Positions 34,472-45,830 of a stretch of DNA of 64,000 bases are shown here, piece by piece (position 1 is the stretch's first letter; each line of letters opens with the position of its first letter). The translations under genes and the position numbers were made by a program. The stretch is from positions 1 through 64,000 of the forward strand of contig KN832909.1 in the NCBI GenBank assembly GCA_000827325.1, written 5' to 3'. The notes beneath the pieces are model-generated. The model saw only the letters and a program-made list of their open reading frames with translations. It did not search any database and had not been told where the DNA came from. The DNA is from Oidiodendron maius Zn. Taxonomy: Eukaryota; Ascomycota; Leotiomycetes; Myxotrichaceae.

Positions 34472-35590
34472 TTAACAGAAGAGGACCAGGATATTATTGA
34501 AAAGATAAGTCGATAATGGAAACATGGCAGTCTCGAACTGTTCCACGGAGGCGTTGAGAGCACTGTGATTGGCAAACCTTGCCCCCTTAGACCAGTGGTT
34601 GAACCTTCCTTGGATCAAGATAACCTCACCAAGCTCATACCCATCTCCCATGCGAGATTACCACCTGCTCCACCCCAAGGCGTCATAAAATATGCAGCAT
34701 CTCCAATAAGAGTGACGCCTGCTCGATGATCCCATTTGTGCCCCACGGGTAGCATATACAAAGCCCGGGGAGTCGGATCCGTGTCTGAATGACCAATTGT
34801 TGCTCTTAATTCTTTACTCTAGCCTGACCAATATTGTGCCAAGAATAAGTTTGGCAGTTCAGATATCCCGTGAGATCAAAACGTGGGTCAAAGACCCACG
34901 TTTCTGGAATGTTGTACGCGAATGTATATATCTAAATACTCCTGTTGCCATCACGTCGAGTAGCAAGAGAAGTACCGGTGTCCAAGAAGTAATAGCTCAC
35001 CCGCTTTAGGAGGTCTAGGACGACTGGAGCAGCATTGGCGATCTTTTGGATCTCAATCTCTAGATAACATTGGCCTGTATAGTACGGTTTGACCTGTGAA
35101 ACAAGTGGTCGAACTTTAGATCAGGTTCCATCTGCGCTAACTATCTAGTCAAATCCCTTTTCAGATGAGCCGTCCGCAAATGTGAGATCAAGTGGGTTAT
35201 CTGATCGGGATAGAACGTTCTGAAATTTGCAATTCCAGAGCACGGGTCCTGCAGGAATTGAACTAGTAGCAAGCGCCGAGTCTCAATTCTGTCTATTAGG
35301 GGAGCATCTGCGCTAGCGTAGAATTTTCCCTCATCGTCAAAACTGTGATGGAGGAACTGTTCGGCAATATACATTGACTTCTCGTAGATGTCGAAAAGTC
35401 TAAGAGCTCAGAGGACTTTCTCGCCACGATCATAGTGCACGTTGACTGGACCACCTTGTTTGCGAGAAACAAGCGATAATTCAGCTTTGTAAACAGTGTA
35501 AGGGATGCCTCCTCTGTGGAGAACACATGCTAAAGTAAGGCTACCGATGCCAGAACCAATAATGGCTATCTTTGGAGGGCCGAAAGACAT
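34472..35590 (-). pseudogene. TetX-like FAD-dependent monooxygenase pseudogene
   Basis: The start is at ATG 35,590: MSFGPPKIAIIGSGIGSLTLA, the FAD-binding GxGxxG. GGPVNVHYDRGE follows, then a stop. A second frame (35,374-35,141) continues with DEGKFYASADAPLIDRIETRRLL, the usual R-x-x-L(R) region. After a disturbed stretch (about 35,140-34,800, including an 11-bp-arm hairpin at 34,879-34,903) the GD motif reappears as HRAGVTLIGDAAYFMTPWGG, followed by NLAWEMGM. The tail reads ASVEQFETAMFP and stops at 34,472. At least three breaks are present. Intact relatives (about 400-450 aa) hydroxylate small aromatic or polyketide compounds. Confidence 0.7.
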
Positions 35591-36093
35591 ATATGAAGCT
35601 TGTATTGCGTCTTAATGAGATGTTGTATTCTTGTTGGGAGTTCTGACAATTAAACTTTTAAGCAATATCTAGATATATGTTCCGTACCACCCACGAATAT
35701 ACTCCATTCGCGAATCCCAATATCGATCCTTCGGACACTAGTCGGGCCGATGAACTTGGGCTAAGGATGTATATTGGAGCTTGAGTAGGGCCCTCCTGGG
35801 TAACTCTAATGGTGAGATCTTTGCGTCTGTGGCTATTTGGCCGGTCGATGCATGATGTACGCTCTCGGAATAGTAATTCGGCAGGAGACACCCGATCGTA
35901 GAGTGCCGTTGGGCGTTCATAGCTAAGGTAACCTTCAACATCCCATCAGCCCACTCAGTTGATCCATTATCCATTTCCAGGCTCTCTCTTAGTTTCGTCT
36001 CTACTACCCCGTCAGCCTGCTCAATTAGCCCTAGGTTTGTGGTGATCTTAGCGCTCCATTGACGATTTGAATCCCAAACCTGCGTAGCAGAAT
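35591..36093. other. Intergenic flank of the hAT element
   Basis: A minus-strand frame at 36,109-35,738 (about 120 aa) crosses the transposon boundary and shows no motif. No gene is called. Confidence 0.4.
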
Positions 36094-38408
36094 CAAGGCT
36101 CCAAATCACTCAACATTGTTCAACATGCTGAATGGATTGAGTATCAACGTCAATCCAACTCAATCAATATCAAGCTTAAATATCTAATAGCTCAATCCAT
36201 TCTGGTGTCCAGTTGAGTTGAATGGATTGAAGTCGGCTAACCCCTGCGTCCACTCTAAGTCCAGTTCATCCTCCCTGGGCAAAGGCCTGTCTCGCGACGG
36301 CGTTCCTGCTGTGTCGTGGCATCAGAATAGCCATGGGCTCAATTTCCAAAACTACACCTTCCACGAAAGATGAAACCGAGACGCTCTCCTCACCGGCGAC
36401 AACCGCGACCCTCCCAACAACGCCGACTCCGGGTTTCAGATCAGAGACGCCAGATCAAGAAGCACAACAGCAGCAATACCTCTAGCGCTGTTTTTCGGGT
36501 TATGTGTGGTCATAGCGCGCTTGAAGTATATCATCTTGGGTATAGGACTTTGGCTACGACATCCAAAAATCCGATGGCAGCCGTCGATGGGTTTGTAAGC
36601 GCCGTATCCAAAACAAAAAGCCCTACAACTAGAAGCTCTGCAGAGAAAGGCACTCAGAACGCGAATGCCCATTTATTTAGGGATCATGGAATATTTGCTC
36701 AGCCGAAAAGACAAAATCAAGCCGGCAGAGAAGTTGAAGGCCAAAGATCAGAGATCCATTGCTGATGAGATGAAGCTCGATACAAAGGTCCCTCTAGAGC
36801 AAGCTATGGAGAATGACATTATCCAGGGTTTCGACCGCAAGCGCTTTAAGCGTCTTCTACTCGAATGGATCGTCGAATAGAACCACTCCTTTACTGTCTG
36901 TAAGCAGGGGAGACTACGTAGAATATTCGAATACCTCGACCCGCTTGTTAAAATTACCGATGCCAATATCATTATTACAACTGTTCGCCACAAGGTCATC
37001 TCAGCCTACGAAAAACACACGGATGAGGTCATAGGGGTCCTGAAGAAGTCGTGCGGCTTAATACACATCTCCTTTGATGGATGGAAGCTAGGAAATAGGC
37101 ACTGCTTCTATGGTGTGTCTTGTTTCTTACATATGATCCGGCACGCTCTTAGACTTCGTCCACTCCTCGGACAGCCCATTTTGAAGCACGGTCAACAATG
37201 GGAACAAGAAGTCGGTCGATGAAGACTGGATATCCGAGGAGATCAGCCAAAGATCCCCAGATTTGCATAGAGGAGAACCGGATCACGTCCAGAGACTAGG
37301 AAGTTCTCGAACACCTCGCTAGGCTTCTAGGGTTCTATGAGGATGCCCTCAAAATTCTTGAAGGCGATGGCCAATATCGCAAGCGGAAAAGAGGGTGGGT
37401 TGGTTTCTATGGCAATATATGGGAGGTTATTCAAGGGTTCGAATTCCTCTTGGAGGTCCTTGAAGACTATAAGCGGCTAGCTGCTGATATGCCTGATCCG
37501 GAGCACTTCAGAATCAGCACCAATTTAGGTTAGGAGAAGCACAATAAATGCTACAGCCGTTTGGATGAGACCCCGATTTACTATACGGCGCTGGCGGTGC
37601 ATCCGACTTTCCGATGGGGATGTTTCGAGAACGAGTGGAAAGAGAACATGGAATGGGTCACCAAGGCGAAGCAAATGGTCAAGAAGTATGAGAGACATAA
37701 TATCGTCTCCTTCAGATTATACGAAATCCCGTGGCCGACGAACCAGTTGCGAAGCGACAGAGGAAATACTACAATCCATTCCCAGCATACTGCGAGCGCA
37801 CTCGAACTGTCTCCAGTTTCAGTATGGTGAAAGGTGAAGCCTCTTCGCCCGACCATATTGATCAGGACATTGACGAACTCGAACTATGGCAGTCTTCTTT
37901 GGAGGGCGGGGATAATGAAGTTAGAGACCCTATATCGTACTGGCACGAGCGCAAACGACGATATCCTCATCTTTCTCGGATGGCGCTTGATTTCCAGACA
38001 ATCCAGCCTATGTCAGCAGAGTGCGAGAGATTATTTGCAGCGGCAGGGCGCATGGTGACGCCTCTGCGCAGTCGGCTTGATGCCAAGATCATAGGGATGT
38101 GTCAAGTTTTGCGCTCATGGTTACGGGCTGGAGTAGTCGACGATCTGGATGTATTGCTTCTTCCTGTTCAGGACAAGATAAGTGGTGACGAGGAGACGGA
38201 CGATATACCATGGATAACCACACGGTCTGAAGGAATTGCGGCGGAAGAGCAAGGGTTGAAATAGCTCCACTTGGAGTTCAACGTACTTCAATTACGCCAA
38301 CTCAATTCGACTTGACTCGCAATTGATCAACTGGTGACCATCGTTGACCAAGTCAATTCCACTCAATCAAGGCATTCAGGTGAGTGGTTTGAGTGGTTTG
38401 GAACCTTG
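36094..38408 (+). mobile_element. hAT transposon, about 2.3 kb, with both ends
   Basis: Inverted ends: CAAGGCTCCAAATCACTCAA at 36,094 and the reverse complement of the right end, CAAGGTTCCAAACCACTCAA, ending at 38,408. Many TTGAGT/ACTCAA-like subterminal repeats occur at both ends, as is usual for hAT elements. The plus-strand transposase is spread over several frames. It shows FKRLLLEWIVE, LIHISFDGWKLGNRHCFYGV (catalytic-domain start) and, in a 177-aa C-terminal frame (37,731-38,264), PISYWHERKRRYPHLSRMAL plus MSAECERLFAAAGR (hAT dimerisation domain). Several stops and frame changes inactivate it. A perfect 8-bp target duplication could not be found. It is a different subfamily from the hAT copies at 5,735 and 41,978. 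Confidence 0.85.
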
Positions 38409-38715
38409 GTGAGCAAATACCTCATTCGACAACATCGGATGCTGATTTCAAAGCTATTTGGACATATCATCTAGGAGCAAGGATCGTTTTGGCATGGCTA
38501 AATATTACAAACTTTTGAGGCTTATGTTCCTGGGGAATAATTGCGTTTTGTAGGCAACACCTTCTTATCATGTGACATTGCGTTGCGAGCGTCATAGAAC
38601 GTGGCAAAGAGATTCTAGCCTTCCGTTTCCCTCTGTAAACTTGTCCATGAAGAACATTGTACAACCCTGAAAACTTTGAAGACCAAGATCATACTGAGTA
38701 CCAACATTATAATCC
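38409..38715. other. Intergenic
   Basis: Flank between the hAT element and the 3' end of regulator C. Nothing is recognised. Confidence 0.4.
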
Positions 38716-40690
38716 TTATTGTAAAGCTACACTTCCATTCTGCGGCATCCACATCCAGTCGTCAAATATAAAGTCTATGGAGCCAAAATCCACATTGGCG
38801 TAGGAACCGTCGGTTCTACGCATCGCGCCAGGCTCTGCTTCTGACGTTGTCTCAATTCTCAAATCTGGCGCGTCTCCATTGACAACCCGGATCCCCTTCT
38901 TCCGCAAACCAAGTAGATTGCTCCTCTCTAACCCCCCCCCCCCCCCCCCCCCCCCAGCTCGATGCCAGCATTTTGAACCAGTTACCGTGACTTGCTTCAG
39001 AATAAATCTGTGAGCTTTGCTCGTTCAACCGCCGACAGAACAAATCGGTGTACGCTTCCAAGTGAATAATATTCCGTGCTGACTCGATACTCCAAGAAGG
39101 TGAAGCAACACCCATGGTTAACTCTATTGCAAGATTAATTGCGTAATGAATCCTGGCCCAGTTAAAACCCATCATGTTCTGGAAATCTTGATCCGAAAAT
39201 ACTGTGAGCATGTCGAGAATCTCTTTCACAGTGATGAGGCAGTCGATTAGTACTGCCATTCTAGATAGTGAAAGGCTCATTTGGGAGACATTGTACAATC
39301 CTACTTCAAGTGTGTAAGCTTGAACAAGTATGTGTGATGCATGTAACATTCCTTGGTAAGTGTTAGAACTCTCAAAAGAAAGTTGCGATCAGAAGAGAGA
39401 CTTACTATTGTCGGCAAGTTCTGGTTGTATGCTCGATCTCAGCTCTTTTCATTGGGCCTCAAAATACTTGACATAGAGTTGTAGTCTTTCGTCCGTGATT
39501 TTCTAGGCTATCTCGGCGTTGCCATACCCAAATGTCTCATCAATCTCCGCAGAGTGATATGCTAAGCGTAGATAGTGAATGATGGTCAAGTCTGACGGAC
39601 TTGGTTCTCAGCGGCAAGTGACAACGCGCATTCCTCGAGATATTTTGAAAATTTCAAAGCCCCAGTTTTTCTCAGAGAGAGTGAATACCTGTATCTGAAT
39701 TAGCAGAAATATAAGGACACTGGAGAAGTCATGATATACGATGTTGAGATAACATAACAGCCAACATAAGCTCGCTTAGCTTCGGCGCCCGGACGTTCTG
39801 GTGAATTCGAAATTGACCCCTAGCTTTCTGGTTTCGGTCGGTCTCATGTCAAGTCCAAGACTGATTACCAAAGAGACGGCTGAAGCAGTGAGTCGATAGG
39901 CTGACTTCAAATGAAAATGGCGCCTTCGCAAACGTCACTATCATATCCAAAATTCCATATAAGAACAACAAACCAGGCAAGGTGAATTAGTAAGCTTTGA
40001 AGCATATCTAAACTTTGCTCCCCTCTCATAATCATGCGCTCCCCTCTCTCCTTTAAGTATTGTCGTTCCAGAGCAACCTGCAGTGGCCTGTTGCGCTAAG
40101 AAGAGGTAGCGAGGATGGAGAGTAGGAGTAGAGGTCGCTCTCGTTGAAACCGGGAAACCAAGATTTCTGGAACCAAGACATACGGAAAATCCTGTGCCAT
40201 TAGTTTGAAGACTTCAACAAGACCTTCTGCATAACCCTCGGTTAGAATACCGTGATCAAATACATTACCCTCGCCGAAGAATGTTGAAGAATTGTGGGCG
40301 GCGACCTCTGAACGGGTACCGAAATAACGCTCAACTCCCGGAAGAGGTATTGATTCACCACTGTCAACAGACAACGAGCGCTTTGCGACTAATTCAGCTG
40401 TAACCGTGGTAAGTCCTTGCTCCAACCGCTCGACACTTAGCACCTCAGCATACGGGGAAAATCTGGGACAAAACATGCTTACGCCTCTTTCTCCGTTTGC
40501 GTGCTTTGAGCTGTGGAAGTTCACAGTCTTGGCCAGAGTGATAACATCTGGAAGATATTAAGCACAAAATTTCACTGAGATATTGAGTAGATGAGCACTA
40601 ACTTTTGGCACGCGGAAACCCCTGGAATCTCGGAGGGGAGACACCTCACTTTCTTGGTCTTGCATAATATACATACCTCTTTTTCGCCAT
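38716..40690 (-). pseudogene. Zn(II)2Cys6 transcription factor C, pseudogene
   Basis: Read leftward from about 40,680: [13 protein letters not shown], then a ten-residue spacer and C-x2-C-x6-C. The last cysteines come after a 49-bp GT-AG intron, so the zinc cluster is complete. A basic run (KARKRRKRRKH) follows. The frame then breaks. The next frame gives PYAEVLSVERLEQGL and QDFPYVLVPEILVSRFQRERPLLLLSILATSS, which is typical of fungal regulators. An in-frame TAG follows at about 40,096, before QVALERQYLKE. Later pieces include VSLVISLGLDMRP and FNWARIHYAINLAIEL. A 24-G run interrupts the C-terminal part before FGSIDFIFDDWMWMP and the stop at 38,716. No residues are found N-terminal to the zinc cluster. 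Confidence 0.8.
38932..38955. repeat. C24 homopolymer inside regulator C
   Basis: Twenty-four consecutive C on the plus strand, read as poly-Gly from the minus strand within the C-terminal part of regulator C. The length in the genome may differ from that in the assembly. Confidence 0.95.
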
Positions 40691-41865
40691 AGTTTTCCTA
40701 ATTCCTTGCGCCATTGCGAAAAACATTCAAACCCTTCTCGTTTGTCGCGCTATTGATGGCATCGCTTTCTCAGCGCCGATGACGGTAGTTGGAGGAACAC
40801 TGGCTGATATTTGGCGGGCCGAGGAAAGGGGAATGGCTATGGCAACCTTTTCTGCTGCTCCCTTTTTGGGCCCGGTCATAGGGTAAGACAATAGCCACGC
40901 ATAAGGAATCCTCCCTAAGTAATATTTCTGTTAGACCAGTCGTGGGAGGATTTCTGAGTGACGCTAAGGGATGGAAATGGCTGTACTGGCTTCAGCTGAT
41001 ACTTGCCGGCGTGGTGTGGATTGCAATAACCTTCACCTACCCCGCTCGCATCCTAGCACAAAAGGCTGCCGGGTTAAGGAAAGACACTGGTGACCAACCA
41101 TACACGTCAATAATCGACGTTCGAACAGAATCCTTCGCGTCATATCTTGGCGCCTATTTGATTCGGCCATTCAGATTACTCTTCACAGAACTCATTGTAT
41201 CTCTTGTGTCCCTCTACATGTCTGTCTTGTACGGCGTCTTATACATGTTTTTTGTGTCATTTCCTGTCATCTTCCAGGAAGGCAAGGGCTATACTGCCGG
41301 AATCACCGGCCTAATGTTCCTTCCCGTGGCCATCGGTTGTGGCATTGGCCTCCTCTTCGCGCCACTTATCAACCAGGACTATCTGACGCAACGTGCCAAG
41401 TACCGAGGCATGCCTCCAGCAGAAATCCGACTTCGCTCCATGATGATTGGGTGTTGGAGTCTACCTATTGGTTTATTTATTACAGCTTGGACCAGCTACC
41501 CACATCTCAGCTGGGTTGGACTGGCACTAGGTGGCCTTCCGATGGGTTTCGGCTTCGTCCTTCTATACAACTCAGCCAACAACTATATTGTTGATTCCTA
41601 CCAACACCTAGCCGCGTCTGCACTTGCAGCAAAGACCCTGGTGCGGTCTTTGTATGGTGCGGGAACAGTTCTTTTCACCGTCCAGATGTATCATAAGTTG
41701 GGCAGCCAATGGGCTGGGTCCCTCGTTGCTTTTATTTCGTTGGGCTGCTGTGGAATTCCGTTCTTGTTCTACAATTATGGAGCAGCTATTAGAAAACACT
41801 CAAAGTATGCCTATAGTGGCGAAGATGAGGAGCAGGGGGATATCTCCGATGTTGCTGAGAAGTAA
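40674..41865 (+). pseudogene. MFS multidrug-type transporter (DHA1), N-terminus missing
   Basis: Exons 40,674-40,882 and 40,935-41,865 (intron 52 bp, GT-AG). The first recognisable residues are [19 protein letters not shown], helix 3 of a drug:H+ antiporter. [19 protein letters not shown] follows, then [15 protein letters not shown] (motif C of the antiporter group). The remaining helices run to an acidic C-terminal tail (GEDEEQGDISDVAEK). Helices 1-2 and motif A are absent, and a stop lies three codons upstream of the YLFF segment. The frame is otherwise intact over about 380 aa (usual family length 450-550). The missing end abuts the missing N-terminus of regulator C. Without helices 1-2 it is unlikely to transport. 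Confidence 0.85.
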
Positions 41866-41977
41866 GCAAGTGTTGTGTCACCAGGTTTGAAAACCATGGT
41901 CCGGTACTTTTTTTACATGCTGTACGATGCTTGTGTCATGGAGAGAAAGTTGCATCGGAATCCTTTCCGGTCTGACA

Positions 41978-44464
41978 CAGTGTAAATACCACATGTATAA
42001 CCAAATTGGAATACACATAGCGTGCGATTTAGCTTCCTATCGTGCCGTACCAAGAAAGTCAATAGACCTATCATACGCACACTGTGCAAACTAGGGGTGT
42101 AAATGTATACTCCCCTGTGTAATACTGCAACACACCTCGCTAGCGCTACACCCTGCTGTCGCTCCCCACCACTAACTCCAATACAGGAATCTCTGGATAA
42201 TACAGAACACTAATATTTAAGGATTATTTCCGGTTAATAGAGAGTTCCGTATATTCAAGAGTATAACTAATCTAAATCCCCCCCCCCTCCCCCCCCCCCT
42301 TTTTTTACCCCTAACCTAGCCAACCAGTCAGATTCAACTGCTCCTTTAAGTTGGTCTTTTCAGCCTATAAGATCCATAACTCCTTCCGTAACTGGGCTAT
42401 TAGGTCCTGATTAGCCAGCTGATCCCTTTGCTCCTAGTATAATTTTAGAGTATTTAATGCTACAATTGCTTCAGATACTAAGACCTTAGCCACCTCCTTA
42501 ACACTAACCTCTTGATCGTTCTAGAGGGAGTAATATACTATAATCTGATCAGTTATATCCTCTTCTGAATCAACTATCCTTTCGTTCTCTAAGTAGATAA
42601 AGCTCCTTATATCCACTAGCTTAATCCTTTGATCAGAAGTAGCTAGAGAGCTAGCTATACCTTGTATTTCTTGGATTAATTCAAGAGATTCAGCCTAGCA
42701 GCTATTATTTTCAGGCCCTTCTTTAACCTCTTTAACCTCTCTAAACCCTTTTTGCTAGTATCTAGTTATTAGAGTTGAATCAATAGACTCCTAGGCTTGA
42801 ATACTCCATTTAATAGCCTATAAAACATAGTATATCTTAGTGTAATCTCTTCTAGTATTAAATTTAGTTATAAGAAACTATAAAAGTTGCCTCTTAATAT
42901 AATACTTCTAGTTCTGAATAATCCCTTAATCTAATAGTTAAAAAATAGACATTGTATTAGCTGGAAACCACTTAATTTAAGTCTATTTAAGTAGTTAATT
43001 ACTCTCCCTGATTAATCTAACTATAGCTTTATAAGTATTGAAGTTATCTATTAAAAGAAGTATAGGTTTTTAAGCCCTCTTATTAAACTACCTTAGCCAC
43101 TTAACTATAATTATATAGGTTATCTAAGCAGTTGAATTCGCCCTCTAAAAGAAGCCTTTATTCTTAGTGTTTATAATATAATTTTAAGTGAAATAATAAG
43201 GCCTTTAAGCCTTGCCAATAAACCAAAGAGAGAGCTTATTACTGCTATCCTTATTGTAGCAAAGGTTAGCTATAATTCAAGTTTTATTAACCCTCTTGCT
43301 AGTAGAGGTTATTGTAAGGCCTGTATTTGGAAGCCTTTTCTAAAGAAATCCAGTCTTATCTATATTATAGGTATTATTAGCTGAATATTCAGCCTTAATT
43401 ATCTGAATATACTTTATCTAAGTGATTATATCCTCAGTTATTTCAACTGAAGAGGCTTCGCCCACCTTCTTATAGCAGTAGAAGTTATATCTATTCTTAA
43501 ATCCACCTAGCCAACCCTCGCTCTAATCTAGGTGCTCTAATCCTTGATACTTAGGGAGCCTTTACCAGAATTCAGAAGCCTTTAGCCTTAAGAGGTTACC
43601 TGAAATAATACTATGAACCTGATCAAATTGTACTGCCTAATCACCTAGAGCCTTCTTAAGTATATCCCACTTTGTAGTCCTTAAGTTCTTTGCCTTTAGA
43701 TTGACTTAATTAGAATCAAGGTGACTATTCTTTATTAAAAGGATATCATATACAGTTGAAGAGCTTAAAGGATATCTATATTCAGTATACTACCAAGCAG
43801 ATATATCTATAAGAGTCTTCTTTAGGCCAGGTATATAATACCAGGTATATAAAGCCTTCTTTTGAGCGTTAGTAATACCAATTCAAGGCCGCTTAGCCAC
43901 TGGAACAGCTGGAAAAGATATAATTAATAAGAAAAAGGGTCTCGTTTTAATCCGGAAATACCAGAAAAAGTGCTCCGGTTACGGTAAAAAGAGAGTTTCC
44001 GGATATTTGCCCTGAAAAATCAAAATTTTCCGGGTATTTTCCGGGTAAACGAGAGTTCCGGACTAACCAGTTCCGGATTAAAAAGGGATTCCTGTATATT
44101 GAATTCCTTGATCTTTTACCATGACTTCAGACACTCCAATGCCTCCAATAACTCAGGACCAATACGATTATAACGACCTTCAATAGTAAGTCTGCAGCTG
44201 GAAAATAACCGCCTAACGTCAGCCGACATGCATGGGATTGAGAGTATATCAGGGGCCATCTGGCTCAAGTTGGGGTTTCTGTGCTTTTTAAGAAGCCACC
44301 AGGCAATTGGATCTTCCACCTACTCAACCCTCTCCTTGATATATCGACTGTATTTATCATCACGGCTCACAATATCGTCAACTTGAGCTAATGTCTTGAC
44401 CTTGAATTTCTGGAGGTACGCTGCATATTGGTTGACGGTTTGGAGACAGGCTTTGAAGCGACAA
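41978..44464 (-). mobile_element. hAT transposon remnant, copy 2, split by a pogo-like element
   Basis: The left end CAGTGTAAATACC (41,978) and the next 200 bp are the reverse complement of 6,110-6,306. Beyond the insert (42,184-44,094) the sequence resumes at tattgaattccttgatctttt, exactly as in copy 1. The minus-strand frame at 44,319-44,116 encodes the dimerisation domain (EDPIAWWLLKKH, MSADVRRLFSSC, LLEALECLKSW). The upstream catalytic part is missing. Homology to copy 1 ends at about 44,464. Confidence 0.85.
42184..44094 (-). mobile_element. Fot1/pogo-like DNA transposon, 1.9 kb, degenerate
   Basis: The ends CAGGAATCTCT (42,184) and GGGATTCCTG (44,094) are inverted repeats flanked by TA on both sides (42,182-42,183; 44,095-44,096). 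The flanking hAT sequence continues without other loss. On the minus strand, remnants read RPRIGITNAQKKALY near 43,880 (N-terminal helix-turn-helix) and YPLSSSTVYDILL near 43,760. The catalytic domain is unreadable through AT-rich, RIP-like mutation with many stops. The 1,911-bp length fits the Fot1 class. It carries a C7-9 interrupted tract near 42,278-42,299. Confidence 0.85.
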
Positions 44465-44579
44465 CAACGCAATTAAATAAAAGTAAAGCAAATATACCAT
44501 GCGATTAGCTTCTTGTCTTCTATATGGTACAACTCCGAAGAAATCTAGAGGTCATTTGGTGGATTTGACCGTTGTGAAA

Positions 44580-45350
44580 GAAGATGGCTTACAATGTAAA
44601 GCATTCTCAGGTAGGGTCCTTTTTTAATCTTAAAACTATCACAGCTATTAACTTAGGCAACAAAACGGCCTCCCCGATTGCTTACTCTTGATGTGTTTGC
44701 TGGTCAAAAAAAAAGGATGTGATGGATTGTTTCAAGTCTATTGGATGTACTACATCTTTTATTCCTGGTGGCACTACAGGCTTTATTCAAGTCTATGATA
44801 TAACGATTAATAAGTCCCTGAAGAGCTAGCAGATCAACATATCGATGAGCATGAAGTTAAATTGGTTGAGGGCAAATATTCAGTTAGTGATCGACGAGTG
44901 CTTTTGACAAAATGGGTAGGAAAAGCTTGGGAGGATATGCATGCTGAAGATGGGGGAATGATCCGTCAAGCATTTAGGTGTGCTGGACTAGGATTGCCTA
45001 TTGATGGTAGCCAAGATCATGATATCAAGATCAAGGACTTTCCAGACGTTCAATTTGGGAAATGGAAAGACTGGAAACCTACAAAAAAGCGTGATATTGA
45101 AGAGCTGTATAGCAATTTGACATCAGAGGAGGTTGGCATCTTAGATCCTTGAACATGAAGAAGATCCCTTAATTAGTCTGGAGGATACAATTGTAGTTGA
45201 AATTTAACGGATTAAAGTGTGAATTGCTTTATTTTAATCAAAGTATTATATATGAGGGGGGACGTATATGCCAAGTGATACTCCGGTCTAGAATCCGTCA
45301 TTTAGGAGGGTCTTATATGCCGAGGGGGTCTTATATGCCAAATTATACGG
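44580..45350 (+). mobile_element. pogo/Tigger-type DDE transposase 3' remnant
   Basis: About 44,680-44,860 encodes RPPRLLTLDVFAGQ and IGCTTSFIPGGTTGFIQVYD, hallmark segments of the DDE superfamily endonuclease around its second catalytic Asp. A frameshift and a stop follow. A 96-aa open frame (44,862-45,152) then gives the C-terminal part (VLLTKWVGKAWEDMH, FRCAGLGLPIDGS). The 5' half is missing. The tail contains repeats of gggggtcttatatgccaaa, described separately. It is a different family from the pogo-like element inserted in the adjacent hAT copy. Confidence 0.75.
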
Positions 45351-45830
45351 TAGTCATCTCTCACACGAGGAGTCGATAGTCTTCGAAGTCGTCGATTATA
45401 GTGCGATAAGGCCCGGCAAAGCCTTAGGTATCCTTCATCGTCGCCGTTGTCCATTAGGAGGACAGCGGACGCGTCTCGCCGTGCGCACCCAAAAGCAGAT
45501 CTTGGCTTCCTCGAACAACAGTCAGGCAAGCCTGCTCTTCGAATAGTATTCCCCAGCACCACGAAGAGGTGTCTGCCCATCGCTGGGGTGTGGTCATTAA
45601 CTCCATATCACTATCGCCATCGTGATCACCAACAACGTTATGGTCCATTACCACCCACTCGTAACTACAGTTATTACTATCAACCACTGCTGTGACAGCG
45701 CAAGGCCATCCTTACCTGATCACCAACGTGTCGCAACTCGTGTGGGTGGTCGAGTGTGACGATACGAAGAAAGTAAAAGTAACCTTAGTAAATTGCCGCA
45801 TATTAAATGGGGGTCTTACTGCCAAACTCT
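45255..45830 (+). repeat. About 20-bp terminal repeat units, four copies
   Basis: Variants of GGGGGTCTTATATGCCAAA occur at about 45,257, 45,306, 45,328 and 45,808. The first three follow the DDE transposase remnant and look like its terminal sequence. The fourth lies after a 450-bp block of higher GC that does not resemble its surroundings (45,360-45,800), which may be an insert. No protein is recognised in that block. Confidence 0.5.

Noticed and set aside
38852-39349. Glycine-rich run as a real protein feature of regulator C
   Set aside because: It is encoded by a 24-base homopolymer and changes frame around it, so a slippage or assembly product is more likely than a functional Gly tract.
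45302-45687. Overlapping 70-90-aa minus-strand frames in a GC-richer block
   Set aside because: Possible inserted fragment, but no domain, terminal repeats or target duplication could be identified.
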